NCBI GenBank assembly: GCA_005656395.1
Contig: SRSI01000068.1
Span: forward strand, 124,001 to 188,000
Direction of reading: 5' to 3'
Length of the DNA: 64,000 nt
From: Strongyloides papillosus
Lineage: Eukaryota; Nematoda; Chromadorea; Rhabditida; Strongyloididae
The translations under genes and the position numbers were made by a program. Each line of letters opens with the position of its first letter. Positions within the stretch are counted from its first letter, which is position 1. Positions 12,502 to 24,586 of this stretch are shown here, piece by piece. The notes under the pieces were generated by a model. The model had not been told where the DNA came from and did no database searches. It saw only the letters and a list, made by a program, of their open reading frames with translations.

Positions 12502-15500
12502 ATGGGTACTGAAAGAAGAACAACAACCAGAAAGAGACGTGTTTCACAAACTTCAAAGACTCATTGTCGGTATACTCCAGAGTATTTTGACAAATATGCT
12601 ATTGAGGAGAAAAGGAAGAAGAATCGCCTTGATAGAGAGAACAGGAGACGACGGAGGAGCGAGATTCGAAGGAGAAATGATGATGGGTACGAGAATACAT
12701 CCAAAAGTCGAAAGGACAGTGGCAGTTATGAACATGATCTACCAAGCAAGAAGAAAAAGACTAAAACTGAGAATAAAGTAGGTACAAAGGTAAGTGAAAG
12801 AAGAACCTATTAAAAAAATTTCCATTTTAAGTTGTATCAAATAATAGAATAACATAATGATATTTATAGGGAAAATGAGTATTTAGAAAAATATATTGCA
12901 CTTTTAGTTCTAGCTAATATGCTTGTTTAATTTTTGTTGAAAAAATTATGTCTCTATAAATTCCACGTTTTAATTTTTAAAAAACCTACAAGTATGAGTT
13001 TTATAATTGTATTTCCTTTTAAAATTTTCTTAGAAAAAGACCGATTTAAAGTATATTTTAAATTTACCTCACCAAATTTTTTATAATAAATTTTTTTGAT
13101 CATGAAATTTGCATATTAGTCATATTAGTATTCTTTTTAATATAAATGTCACCTGAATCTAGGTTTTTTTAATCCCTAATGAGAGGTATATATATATTAT
13201 AAGCATTTTTATAGAGTATTGTGTTTATTTCTTCATTTATAATTTTAAGATAAATGTTGGTCCGTCATATAATTTGTTCAGTGTCTGATTTTGATAAAGC
13301 AACTTTCAATTCGTTGAAAATTACCTTCTATTTAAAATACTAAAAAGTCGTAATTGTGATGATATTATATAAAGGACGATGTTGTGCTTTGTAATGGCAT
13401 TACGTGATTTATCTTTTTTATTGTTGTTCGAGTTTAAATATGTATAGATAATATATAGGATATTTAGTGTGATATATGCTTTTGACTTGCCAATAATCAT
13501 CTCCTGTGGGCGGCTATAAGATAGGATGTTAGGTTCAATATAGGAGATAAAATCGCTGTATCTGTGATTTGTTATCTTCTGATTAAGTATAGAGAAAAAA
13601 GATATTTAGTATATGATATAAAATATTTGGTTGATTATATTTTTGAAATTTTTATTTTATTAAGAACGATATTGTCTAATTTGTTAACACTCTACTTTAA
13701 GTTCCATTTATATATTGTATTCTTTGTTGTATTATAATATTCTTTCAAAATCGGTTCCCAACTTAAGACGAGTAATATATCTATTGCCTCCAAGTGGGGT
13801 ACAGCATTATCCCCATCATTGATTGAAACTTCACCTAAATCACCTCATACTACCTCTGAGGTAGTAGACAGTAATAATAGTGGAAACCTTGAAGCACAAC
13901 AGTGTAGAAAACATTACTTTTCCCATAGGTTACCTCAAAGAGCTGTAGTTGCTCCAGCACCATTACGACAACCAGTTGAAATTTTACCTGGTCCCATGCG
14001 AAAACAACTTCCACCAACTGATCCTTTAATCCAAGCAGTTGCAGTTGGATCGGCAAATGCTAGTGCTAGAAAACTACCGTTATTTGTTATACCTAAAAGA
14101 AGGAAATATAAAAATTTTGTCTCTAAAAGACGTAACAATCAATTGTTACAAAGTCTAAGGAAATGCTACTCTGATCCTTGCTTATATAAAAGTTATAACT
14201 CTTGGGGTTTATCTAGTAAGAAGATTTCTGTCAACACTAGGAAAGCTTCTATTTCAAAAATAATAGATCAATTAAGTTGTGATGATAAAGGGCCAAATAT
14301 TATTAGTAATGATAGTGTAGTTAAATGTAAACCATCACCCGCTTTGGAGAGGAAAGCATCAGCAAGAAGGAAAAAATTAAAGGAGTTAGATATTGCTAAG
14401 AAAGAATTAAGGGAATTTGCTAAAATTGCTTTTCCTACCATTGAATCTAAATATCCATCTTCATCAACTTATCAACCTACAAAGGATGATGAAGTTGTTA
14501 AGAGTACTGTAGATGCTATTACAGCTGCTTTTTCGGGTCATTCTATAGCTGTTGTCAAATCTCCAACTCCACAAAAAACTTCCACTACTAATAATATTCC
14601 AAAAGTTATTTTGCCACCAAATTCTCATACAAAACCACCATTGTCATCGAAAGAAATTTATACTACATCTAAAGGTACACCTAATAGTCATTCACAAGCT
14701 CCACCACCTGAAGATGTTCCTACTCCATTACGGGGAGGACCTTCACCCCATCAACAACAACAGGGAGCCTCATCTAAGTTGCCTGTAAATAAATATCCAT
14801 TTCATCTTCCACCATCTAAGTCCAATCCAAATTTTACTATAAATAAAGAGAGTTTAATGGCAGAATTAGCACTTCCTCCCGGTATAACAGCTAAAATTAA
14901 TAACGTTATAGCTAGCGGAGGTCAAAGGAAAAAGGTTTGTAAATATTATTTATACTATTATTTGATACAACACAGTAAGATACATATTATTATTAAATTG
15001 AACATAATAATATGTGTATTTTTAAATTTGATTTAACATACTTATATTATTGTTATATTATGTATATATATATATAATTTTTTTAGACTGCATCAACAAA
15101 GCACTCAGCAAATACTTCAAATACTAATAATGCAACAACAAGTAGTTATCAATATCAAAGTAGTGGTAATAACCAAATAACTAATAATGGACCAATTGTA
15201 ACACAATCATATCAAGCACCATTTAAGGATGATAAAGATGGACATTTAATATATAAAGATGGTGATTTAATTCTAAATAGGTATAAAATACAAAAAACCT
15301 TAGGGGAAGGAACGTTTGGAAAGGTAGTTCAAGTAAAAGATACAAAATACGGTGAACGTGAATTTGCACTGAAAATAATAAAAAATGTTACTAAGTACAG
15401 GGAAGCAGCTAAATTAGAGATAAATGTATTAAAAAAGCTAGCTGAGAAAGATCCACAAGGTGATCATCTAATTATCCATCTTAAAGAAAGTTTCGATTAT

Positions 15501-16364
15501 TTTGGGCACATATGTCTTAAATTTGAACTTCTTGGGTTAAGTGTATTTGACTTTCTTAAGGCTAATGATTATCAACCTTATCCAATAGATCAAGCAAGAA
15601 TGATAGCATATCAATTATGTTATGCTGTTAAATTTATGCATGACAATAAGTTGACACATACAGATTTGAAGCCAGAAAATATATTATTCACAACCACTAG
15701 TTATGACACAATTCCTTATAGAAAAAATAAAACAATACGTATTATTAAAGATGCTACAGTTCGTCTTATTGATCTCGGAAGTGCTACATTTGATCATGAA
15801 CATCATTCAACAATTGTTAGCACAAGGCATTATCGGGCACCAGAAGTCATCTTAGAGTTGGGCTGGTCCCAACCATGTGATGTGTGGTCTATAGGTTGTA
15901 TTATGTTTGAATTGTATTGTGGGAAGACTCTCTTCCAGACCCACGACAACAGGGAACATCTTGCTATGATGGAAAGGATTCTGGGAACAATACCTTTACG
16001 AATGGCTAAAAGAACGAGAACGAAATATTTTTATCATGGAAAACTAGATTGGAATGAAAAATCTGAGTCTGGTGCGTATGTTAGGGAACACTGTAAACCA
16101 TTAAGTAGATATATGACAAGCAAAGACGAGGAGACACAGGAATTATTTGATTTAATAAGTCTGATGTTATGTTATGAACCAACACAAAGAATAACACTTG
16201 AAAAAGCATTAACTCATAGTTACTTTAGTAGAATACCAGAAGATAAAAGACTATCAGGTGTGGATCATTCTGCAACACCATCATCTATCTCTAGTAGAGT
16301 TGCTACTGCTAGACCATACGTTGTAAAGCAATCACCAGATTCCTATACTCCCATAATGGGATAG
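12502..16364 (+). CDS. LAMMER/CLK-type dual-specificity protein kinase (madd-3-like)
   Basis: Model: exons 12502-12789, 13768-14934 and 15087-16364, all in phase 0, 910 residues. The N-terminal ~485 residues are low-complexity: a basic Arg/Lys-rich first exon, then Ser/Pro/Thr-rich sequence. The kinase domain lies wholly in exon 3: GEGTFG glycine loop from residue 558, the ALKIIK lysine, catalytic loop THTDLKPEN, activation segment ending in HYRAPE, and the diagnostic LAMMER motif [14 protein letters not shown] kinases phosphorylate SR splicing factors; C. elegans MADD-3 is a CLK member with a long N-terminus acting in muscle-arm and neuronal signalling. Orthology to it is an inference. The magnesium-binding DFG is DLG here (LIDLGSAT). 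The first intron (12790-13767) is unusually long for this locus, so the join of exon 1 is the least certain part. Confidence 0.82.
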
Positions 16365-16992
16365 TAATTACAAAAATAAAATCCATTTTTTTCTTTGTAT
16401 TATATATATTAATTTTTATTTTTTATTCTTGTCCGAAGTTTGTAGTTACTGTTTACCTTAGAAAATTAATGACAAACTTTGTTATATAATTTACCATTGT
16501 AGAATTTTTTATAAGTATTTTTAAGTAAATTTTTAGCTGTATCATTATAAATTTAATAAAAATAATTATAAAAATAAAAATAATTTATTATGTAATGTTT
16601 TTATAATTATTATGTAAAACTAGTTAATGATCATTTTGCCCATTAAAATCGAGAAAGAGAAGTATGGTAGATAAAAAAAAGTGTTTCTAATTTAGATTCA
16701 TTAAGAGATAATTAAACACTATATGATTGACAAAGTTCAGTATCGTCACATTTTATGAAGAAATTTTTTTTAAAGTAACTAATTTTAGTAGCTATTTAAA
16801 TGATATCCTCTTAAATTACACCTATAAGAGACAAAGATTAATTCTTGTCTGTTAATCTTCATCTTAAAAACTATTTCACTCGTAAAAAAGGTGTTATCAT
16901 TGTGTGTAAAACAAAGACCTAATAAATAACAAGAAATATTTTTATTTACAAAAAATTTAATTTTTACATTAGTTTAAAAGGAATTTTTCGAA
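16365..16992. other. Convergent intergenic (3' ends of kinase and sel-1)
   Basis: A+T-rich 3' flanks of two convergent genes; no coding or structured feature seen. Confidence 0.4.
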
Positions 16993-19023
16993 TCAACCCA
17001 ATATATTAAGAGAACGTAAAAAGAAAATTAATTTTAGTTTTAATAATGCTATTGTTACAGGGACAAAAGCTTCTGGATTCATCTCTACTGCCTGATCGTA
17101 TAACCTTTTTGCTAGATGAAGGTCTTTTGGTAATCCTAATCCATGTTCATACATGTATCCTAAATTAAATAAAGCTTGAGAATTTGCAAATTTATCAGCA
17201 GCCAATTTGTACTGCTCAGCTGCCTCTTTATAATCTTTCTCTGTACCAATACCATAATATAGGTAATCTCCAACTTTTATTCTTGATATAGGATTATTTT
17301 GTTCGGCAGATCTCCTCCAAAATGTAAAAGCAATCTCTTTGGTGTTTGCATCATTGAAGAATTCAAATTGTTCAGAGGTCTTCTCGAGGATGTATGCAAA
17401 GTTGCTTTGAGCAACCTCATATCCTAAGTCAGCAAATAATAAATATTGTAATAACGACTCTTTGACTTTTCCATTTTTATAATTTAAATATGCTTGCATA
17501 AATGGAACACCCCATTTTCCTCTTTCTGCAACAGTTTTATAGAATCCTACAGCTGTCTCACAGTTACTAAAAACACCAAGTCCTTTAGCATACATATGAC
17601 CAAGCCAATAAAAGGCACTTATACTACCACCTTGTGCTGCAGCTTGAAGATATTTTAATGCTAATGCAAAGTCTCTTTTGACACCGAGTCCTTTAAAATG
17701 CATGTACCCAGCATACAATTGTCCTTCAGGGTGTGTCTGTTCAGTTGCTAGCAAGAATGATTTGTATGCTTTGGTGTAATTAACTTCGACACCTCTTCCA
17801 AAGAGATACATATATCCAAGACCTGTCTGTCCAATAGGACTACCCTTTTCGGCAGATTTTTTAAAATAATTAAATGCTGTCAAATTACTTTGTGGTGTAA
17901 CTTTAGTTCCCTCCAGATACATTTTACCCAGGAAACCTAAAGCTGTTGCACTACCATCTTTAGCTGCAATAGAATAATAGTGAAAAGCATTTTCATAACT
18001 TGGATTAACTCCCCTAGCTCCATTAAGATAAAGAGCTCCAAGACCAATACAAGCCTGAGTATCACCTTTATCAGCCATCAAAATATAATATTCTAACAAA
18101 TTTTTATCTATTGGTCCCGATAAAGCTGAATGTGAAGATGATGGTTCTATATCCTCAAGAAGTTTATATTTTGTAATAGCTTGTCCACCTGTAATTTTTA
18201 AGCCTGAAATAACTTTTTCAGCAACCTTTCTATAATAATCTAAGGATGCTGGGCAACTTTTTTCAACATTAATTCCATATAAATACCTGTAACCTAATGC
18301 CATCTGGGCAAGAGTATTAGAATACAATCCAGCAATACTATAATAAATAATTGCCTTTCTTGGATCACGATTTTTTATCCCTAAACCTGTACTATAAATA
18401 AACCCTAACAACATATTGGCATCAGATGATCCATATTCGGCAAGTTTAGTTAAATAATTTAAATGAAATTTTGGTTCATTAAAATGACCAAACATATCTC
18501 CGTAAGCTACGACTTTCATAGCCTCAGAGTGATTCATTTCTGCTGCTTTAACTAATAAATCGTAAGCAGACTTTCTTTGGTACCATTCTATATATTCATT
18601 TTCTGTTAAAATTTCCATGGCTTCTTCGTAGAGGCTCTCACTTTCCTCGATTGTTTTTTTATCTACATCATCGAATACGATGTTTTCATTGGATAACTCC
18701 CGATAAACCGGATTTGACTCTAGTTTCTTTACTTGTAAAAGCGCATCATCATCCTCATAATAAACTCCATTATCAGTAACATCTTTATCTGTTATATCAT
18801 GTAAAGCTATAAATAAAAATAGCTTATATCTAGGGAAACCACCCAACTTACAAGGAGATTCTTTATTAGACCTATGTTCAGCAATAAAAGTTTCACTCAG
18901 CAGTATTACCGGTTGTTTTTTTTTATTACGTGGATCTTCCTTTTCAGATTCTGTTTCTTCGGATATTATTAGATTTATTAAAATAAATAGAATGATAAAA
19001 AGATATAATTTTTTTTTACCCAT
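16993..19023 (-). CDS. sel-1: SEL-1/SEL1L homologue, ERAD adaptor
   Basis: The ATG at 19023 directly follows a polypyrimidine-CAG acceptor, so translation starts at MGKKKLY rather than at the open frame's upstream ATG. A signal peptide (residues 1-22, hydrophobic LFIILFILINLI) leads into the ER lumen. The body is a run of about ten Sel1 repeats, each ~36 residues with the ALGxxYLxG/GxGVxxxxxxA pattern, and the C-terminus ends in a hydrophobic anchor (VPVTIALLKLKLIFFL). SEL1L family proteins hold the HRD1/SEL-11 ubiquitin ligase and pass misfolded lumenal substrates to it; in C. elegans sel-1 also modulates lin-12/Notch. A 45 nt in-frame segment (18807-18851) has a GTAAGT donor and TTTATAG acceptor and no stop. 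It is most likely an intron, giving 661 residues instead of 676. Confidence 0.92.
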   Translation of the reverse strand: MGKKKLYLFIILFILINLIISEETESEKEDPRNKKKQPVILLSETFIAEHRSNKESPCKLGGFPRYKLFLFIALHDITDKDVTDNGVYYEDDDALLQVKKLESNPVYRELSNENIVFDDVDKKTIEESESLYEEAMEILTENEYIEWYQRKSAYDLLVKAAEMNHSEAMKVVAYGDMFGHFNEPKFHLNYLTKLAEYGSSDANMLLGFIYSTGLGIKNRDPRKAIIYYSIAGLYSNTLAQMALGYRYLYGINVEKSCPASLDYYRKVAEKVISGLKITGGQAITKYKLLEDIEPSSSHSALSGPIDKNLLEYYILMADKGDTQACIGLGALYLNGARGVNPSYENAFHYYSIAAKDGSATALGFLGKMYLEGTKVTPQSNLTAFNYFKKSAEKGSPIGQTGLGYMYLFGRGVEVNYTKAYKSFLLATEQTHPEGQLYAGYMHFKGLGVKRDFALALKYLQAAAQGGSISAFYWLGHMYAKGLGVFSNCETAVGFYKTVAERGKWGVPFMQAYLNYKNGKVKESLLQYLLFADLGYEVAQSNFAYILEKTSEQFEFFNDANTKEIAFTFWRRSAEQNNPISRIKVGDYLYYGIGTEKDYKEAAEQYKLAADKFANSQALFNLGYMYEHGLGLPKDLHLAKRLYDQAVEMNPEAFVPVTIALLKLKLIFFLRSLNILG

Positions 19024-19661
19024 CTGAAAAAAAAATAATATACATAAAACTAAATGTGATAGTTGATGGCAACAACTATTGTTTCGTGGAAGGAATACAC
19101 TCCTCTCCAACGGAAAAACACAATATGAACAAATAGGAAGTTTTGAAAGATTTTGCCTCAATCATTATGATAATGTAGTTTTTTTCCAAATATGAATGAT
19201 AATAAGGTACCAGCTGAGGACATCTACAAAGTAACACGTAATTATTAGTACTGAAAAGTGTCATATGGACAATTCGCTACAAGAGTTTCCGTGATCAAAT
19301 AATAATATTTAATTTTATAATCTTTGACAATAATAATAATGTGGAATTATTGATGGATAGTGTATTTTGAAATACAAAATTAGTTATATTCTTTGTAAAT
19401 TGAAGGAGTTGCAGACAATATTTGCAGGGCTTGTTATAATATTAACAAGCTGACTAAACTTTGTATCTATGGTAATGTCTTTAATTTAAACATAAAAAAT
19501 CCCCGAAAAATAATGATCTTGGTATAAATTTATTGCTTACAATAGTATTATAACATTTATTTCATTATGTATTATATTTACTATTGACAAAACAATAAAA
19601 AACAATTAATAATAATTACAAAAGAAGTGTGTATTAATTTCAAGGTACATTGCCTAATTTT
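19024..19661. other. Intergenic between snr-4 and sel-1
   Basis: About 640 bases between two same-strand genes, too far apart to argue for a classical operon. A perfect 8 bp inverted repeat GCTTGTTA/TAACAAGC with a 6-base loop lies at 19429-19450. Nothing else stands out. Confidence 0.4.
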
Positions 19662-20012
19662 CTACTCAGCAAATGGATTTTTCAATACTAAAATAACAGA
19701 ATCACCTCTAAGGAACATCTTAGAAATGAATCGATCCTTAGCAATAGCTTGTCCCTTCTTTTTTCCTTTGCCAGTTTTGGGTGTCTCTGTCCACAACTCT
19801 CTGACATCCTCCAAAATCATATTAAAATGGCGATCGAAAGCTTTGACACGTCCCAGTAACTTTTTATTATTCCTGCAATTGATTAGAACTTGGGTATTTT
19901 GGCGGACGGCATTTGTCAAAATGGATAGTGGACCTATCTTGAATTCCTCCTCCTCAATAGCATTCAATTGCTCTTGGCTCATTTCACATTTCTGGACAGT
20001 AGACTTAGCCAT
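19662..20012 (-). CDS. snr-4: Small nuclear ribonucleoprotein Sm D2
   Basis: An uninterrupted 116-residue protein that matches SmD2 over its full length. It has an N-terminal helix ([13 protein letters not shown]), the Sm1 motif region with [25 protein letters not shown], a Lys-rich loop (KGKKKGQ), and the Sm2 motif ending in [14 protein letters not shown]. SmD2 is one of seven Sm proteins forming the ring around the U1, U2, U4 and U5 snRNAs in the spliceosome; it enters as a D1-D2 heterodimer. The length matches the animal family (about 118 residues). It is divergently oriented from the G-alpha gene. Confidence 0.97.
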   Translation of the reverse strand: MAKSTVQKCEMSQEQLNAIEEEEFKIGPLSILTNAVRQNTQVLINCRNNKKLLGRVKAFDRHFNMILEDVRELWTETPKTGKGKKKGQAIAKDRFISKMFLRGDSVILVLKNPFAE

Positions 20013-20790
20013 GGTTTTAATATATAAAAATTTGTTTACTAACTGAAATGAAAAAAGTTATATTAATTGAGTAATAAAACAATTAAATAGTTAGAAAAAT
20101 GAACGTGATGATAAAAAAATCCATGAAATTTAGATATAATATGTTCAAAAAAGCATATCTCACCCGAACATAATTCCAAAAAGTTGAGGTCTTAAATTGA
20201 AAGTTTTAAATACAGTGGCAAAAAATTATTTTTACTAAGTTAAAAGTAGTCTCAGAGAACAGATTAAAAACACATTTATAGTGAGGTAATTTTAAATAAT
20301 ATCACATGAAATGGAAGTGAATCTTTGTTATTATGAATAAATTTCCTCTTTTTTTTATACTTTCCATGCATAATATATTACTTATTACCTGAGTTTAATG
20401 AATTCATTTCTAAGGAAATGTGTTTTAAAAGAAATGAAATGCTGATTAAAGGTGTGTTTTCCTTTCACAATACAACATAATTTTGAAATATCTCAATAGA
20501 GTGAATAAAAAGCAAAAAGAAAGAAAATAATATTGTATTATGTTAATGAGTGTGTTCTTAATATATACCTGTATGCATATATTATTAGCATGTTATAATT
20601 AGGAAACCTCACTTGCATAACACAAATAATTAATCCAATTTTCACCTTGCACTTGTAAGAATGTATATTTATATTTTTATGTTTCATAAAGTATGGTTAA
20701 AATTTTTAACAATTAGTTTTTTCATATAAAAATTAAAAAAGCTAACATACTATTTTTTCTTTAATTTTCAAAAACCTATTTTTACTTTAG
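20013..20790. other. Intergenic/5' region between snr-4 and the G-alpha gene
   Basis: It holds two divergent promoters. A possible upstream coding exon of the G-alpha gene lies at 20418-20451: acceptor CTAAG before it, donor AAAG|GTGTGT after it, 34 nt, phase 1. It would join in frame to the 17 nt mini-exon at 20791-20807. Confidence 0.35.
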
Positions 20791-20968
20791 GTTGCCGTAG
20801 AGACAAGGTAATTAAATAAAAATGTTCATTTGATGGTTTAATGAAATTTTAATTTATTAATTATTTTTACGGAATTAGTTGATGGTTTGTATGAAATAGC
20901 AAGATATAAAACATATATTTTTTATTTATGTATATATTTCCTAATTATAGAATTGTTTACTAGAGAAA

Positions 20969-22204
20969 ATGTTATCGTGGAATATATTTAATTTCTTAAA
21001 GAATGTTTCTATTTGTAATAATGAGGAAGACGTTAAACAATATGAAATTTCAAAGGAAATTGATAAGGAATTAATACAAAATAAGTCGAAGTTTGTGAGA
21101 AGGATGTTATTATTAGGTAATAAAAAAATTAATTACTTTGTTTTAATGGAAGCATCTATTTTTAGGTCCTGGAGAATCGGGAAAAAGTACTTGTTTGAAG
21201 CAAATGCAAATACTGCATAATAAAGGGTTTACCCAGAATGAATTAAATGAACGGAAAATGATTATTTTTAGTAATACAATTAAAAGTATTCTTACAATGG
21301 TAAATGTACTTGTATCTGTAAATAAACACCATTCAATTAGTAATCTTAGTGATATGGTTAAAAGACTAGAACAATATTTAAAGGATGATTTAACAAATAA
21401 TATCTTTCCAGAGGATGTGGCCAGAATAGTTAAATATATATGGTCCCAAAAAAGTATACAAGATATTTATAAAATTCGTGACACTTATCAATTAATTGAC
21501 TCTGCTGAATATTTTTTGAATTCCATTGATAGAATATCCTCCTCTGAATACATTCCAAATACACAGGATATACTTATGGTGCGAATTCCAACCACTGGTG
21601 TTGTTCAAGTAAATTTCAGACTAAAGAATATAGATTTTAAGGTTTTTGATGTTGGTGGTCAGAGGAGTGAAAGGAGGAAATGGATTCACTGTTTTGATAA
21701 TGTACATGGTTTAATTTTTGTAGCTGCCGTGAGTGAATTTAATCAAGTTATACGCGAAGACAATAAAACAGTATGTTATTTTTTTTATTTTTATGTATCT
21801 TTTTATCTTTTAGAATCGTTTAATGGAAGCAATAGAATTGTTTGATTCTGTTTCAAATAGCCATTTTTTTGAAAGCGCCTGTATAATTATATTTTTAAAT
21901 AAAAAAGATATATTTGCAGAGAAGATCAAACGCTTCTCTATTAAAGAATGTTTTCCTTCATATGATGGTAATTATTTACTATATATAAACAATATTTCCA
22001 ATAATAAATTATTTTTAAGGTCCACAAGAGTATGGTGCATGCATGAAATTTATTGGTTCACAATTTTGTAGGCAATACCGAGGAAAGAAACATTTATATA
22101 TGCATTCAACATGTGCCACGGATACAAATCAAGTACAGCATGTTCTTAACAGTGTAATAGATACAATTCTTCAAAAAAATCTCAAAGAATCCGGTATGAT
22201 ATGA
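20969..22204 (+). CDS. Heterotrimeric G-protein alpha subunit, divergent
   Basis: Exons 20969-21116, 21166-21770, 21814-21967 and 22020-22204 give 363 residues. All G-alpha signatures are present: P-loop LLLGPGESGKST (usual GAGESGKST), switch I MVRIPTTGVV with its catalytic Arg, switch II VFDVGGQRSERRKW with its Gln, NKKD, and TCATDT near the C-terminus. The subunit cycles between GDP and GTP and couples seven-helix receptors to effectors at the plasma membrane. The annotated start (MLSWNIF) lacks the MGxxxS/T myristoylation motif and early cysteine of most G-alphas. The frame stays open upstream to an acceptor at 20950 (NCLLEK before the Met), and a 17 nt mini-exon at 20791-20807 would add GCRRDK. 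The true N-terminus is therefore probably longer. The C-terminal residues (KESGMI) fix receptor coupling and match no class I can assign. Confidence 0.9.
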
Positions 22205-23807
22205 ATAAAATATTATTATTTACATGCTTTCTTTAATTATTTATTCATTAGTATAAGTTTAGAGGAATAAAACATTTTCTATATCTTTATGATAAGCAAA
22301 ATTTGGTTTTTGAATATCTTATTCGTTATATTATAAAGGTGTACTTAATATGTTGGTAAAAATAACTTATTTTAAAATAACGACAATAAATTGAATAAAT
22401 TGTTCATTTTACCTTACTTTTATGTATTGTAGTTGTTTATCTAAGATTCAATCAAGAATTTGTTTTATTATCACCAATTTTCAATTATTACGTATCACTA
22501 ATATGATAGAAATCCCTATCTGCATTGAGTTATTCAAAAAATACTAATTCCTTAGATGACATTAAGATAATTAGTCTATTTTATTTATATTACTGCAAAA
22601 CACCTCGTTAAATTAATTCATATTTGGTGTTAATTAACTGAATTATAAATACGTTTCAAATTTCATATAAACTATTATCATTGGAGATTAGTAATTAAAA
22701 TATATTGTATATTAACAAGGGATATTGGGATGAAATTATTATATCATTATAATTACACTGTGACATTTTATAATGATTTAAAAGAAAAACAACAATTTTG
22801 ATTTTTCGTTGCTATTATTTTATTTATGGTAACAATAAACAACACAAAGCACATATCTTCCTTTTTTGATAAGACTTTGTACCATTCAGTGGTTGGATTT
22901 TGAAAATATTATATTATGTTATTGTATAATAATTGATAAGTATACCTTGATAAAGAATTATTTTGTAAAGAGTAATTATATCAAATAACTTAAACACAAA
23001 ACAGACAAATTATTAAAAATATTTTTGATATTTAAAAATACCGTACTTCTCCATTTTATTTTCTTACTTTTTTGACAGCAAAAAAAATTAAGAAATATAG
23101 AACAAAGTGAAGTTGTAAAATATTTTTAATAAAGATGTTTACAAGTGTGTAATATTTTAAAGACATTCTTTGCGAGTATGATAAGAAAGTGCATGCAAAT
23201 TTTTAAAAAAAAAAGAACTTTAAAAATGATAAAGATTAAAATAAAAACGATGAGAGTAGGATATTTATTTAAAATAAATATTAATGCGGTAAACTTCTTA
23301 AAGAATCACTTTTATAAGTAATTAACACTTTTTTAAATATGTGCGAATGTTTTGTTAAACTTTATCTTCCTCAAAGTATAATAACGCTGATTGTTATTTT
23401 ATGTTTGTAAAATGGTCTAATAGTTATTTCTAAGAAATAATTATGTCATTATTATTTAATAATTTCATACCCAATGTTTCCTATCAACTTTTTTACGGTA
23501 AATCATAAATTTTATCACTAAATAACCCTAATAATAGATGTTTATACCATTGTTCATTGTCTCATATCATTTATCAGGTTATTGTTCTTTATTTTGCAAC
23601 ATGATAACCAAAATCTGTATTATTTGTGTAAGCAATTTTTACTAAACATTTTAACGAATTCATTTTCATATATTTAACGTTATCAGAACCAAAATTACGA
23701 TTAATAATCATCCTATCGTTTACCATTATAATTTTTCCTTTTTTTGATTACTAGCAAAAATTAAACAATAAATTAGTTATCAGTTGGGGTCAAGCCGTGC
23801 CATCCGT
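22205..23807. other. Intergenic, A+T-rich
   Basis: The 3' flank of the G-alpha gene and upstream region of the bZIP gene. No coding frame, RNA gene or repeat was found on either strand. Confidence 0.4.
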
Positions 23808-24495
23808 ATGAGAGAGTAAGTATTTAATGATAAGATATTGCATTCTTATATAAGGTCTTTATTTTATGGATTTTCCTATAAAGTGCTTTACTATTTTGTA
23901 CTTTTTTAACAATGAACAGGAATACTGTCATTCAAAACACTTCTAAAGATTCATCTAATGTAAATTTTTATTCTAATGAGTGTAAGGAAGAAATAAATTG
24001 TGATTCATATCGTGAAGATATGACAAGCCCCTGTTTTAAAGAGAGTGATGATTCTGTACCTTCTAGTCCAGATAGTATATCAAATGATAGATCATTAAAA
24101 AAACGTGGTAGGCCACGTAAAAAAGATGAGGAAGAGGAAGTTATAATGAGCCAGATATTAAGGAAGAGGAAATATGCAAGAAATTATCGTGAAACAGTAT
24201 GTTAATTCTACTTACCTTTAAATATTTTCTTAAACTATTATAGCAAAGAAAAAGACTTGAACAATATGAATTTCTCCTAAAAGAGCGCGAACGTCTCCAT
24301 AAAGAAAATGAAATACTCAGGAATCAATTAAAAAAATATACAGAAAAAGAAAAATTACTAGAATTACAGAAACTATCACAATTTAATATTAATTCATTTT
24401 CTAGTAATATACCAGATTTATCTTCAGCTGCCTTAATTCACCAACTCCTGTATAATCAACAACTTAATCTACCAGTATCATTTTCAATGACATAA
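23808..24495 (+). CDS. bZIP transcription factor with AT-hook-like motif
   Basis: Preferred model: 23808-23815, 23920-24196 and 24244-24495. A strong donor GAGA|GTAAGT lets an upstream ATG (MRE) join in frame. Alternatively translation starts at the ATG at 23912 (MNRNTV), giving 178 residues. The Ser/Asp-rich N-terminus leads to KKRGRPRKK, an AT-hook core (RGRP). It is followed by the basic region RKRKYARNYRETQRKR and a leucine zipper with heptad leucines (LEQYEFLLKERERL, ENEILRNQL). The basic region resembles the Maf type (xYAxxxR) but lacks the usual invariant Asn, which is Lys here, so DNA preference cannot be assumed. A short tail follows the zipper. The protein should act as a nuclear dimer. 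It is convergent with the C12orf4-like gene, 91 bp apart. Confidence 0.8.
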
Positions 24496-24586
24496 TTCCC
24501 ACAAACTTTAGATAATTTTATATACCATAAAATATACATATGTAAATACCATAATTAAATATTTTAATATAATAAAATTAAATAAA

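Noticed and set aside
20691..20807. ATG at about 20692 spliced by ATG|GTTAAA to the 17 nt mini-exon
   Set aside because: With canonical GT-AG the frame becomes MVAVETR and stops in the next exon; only a non-canonical TT-AG cut would yield MGCRRDK.
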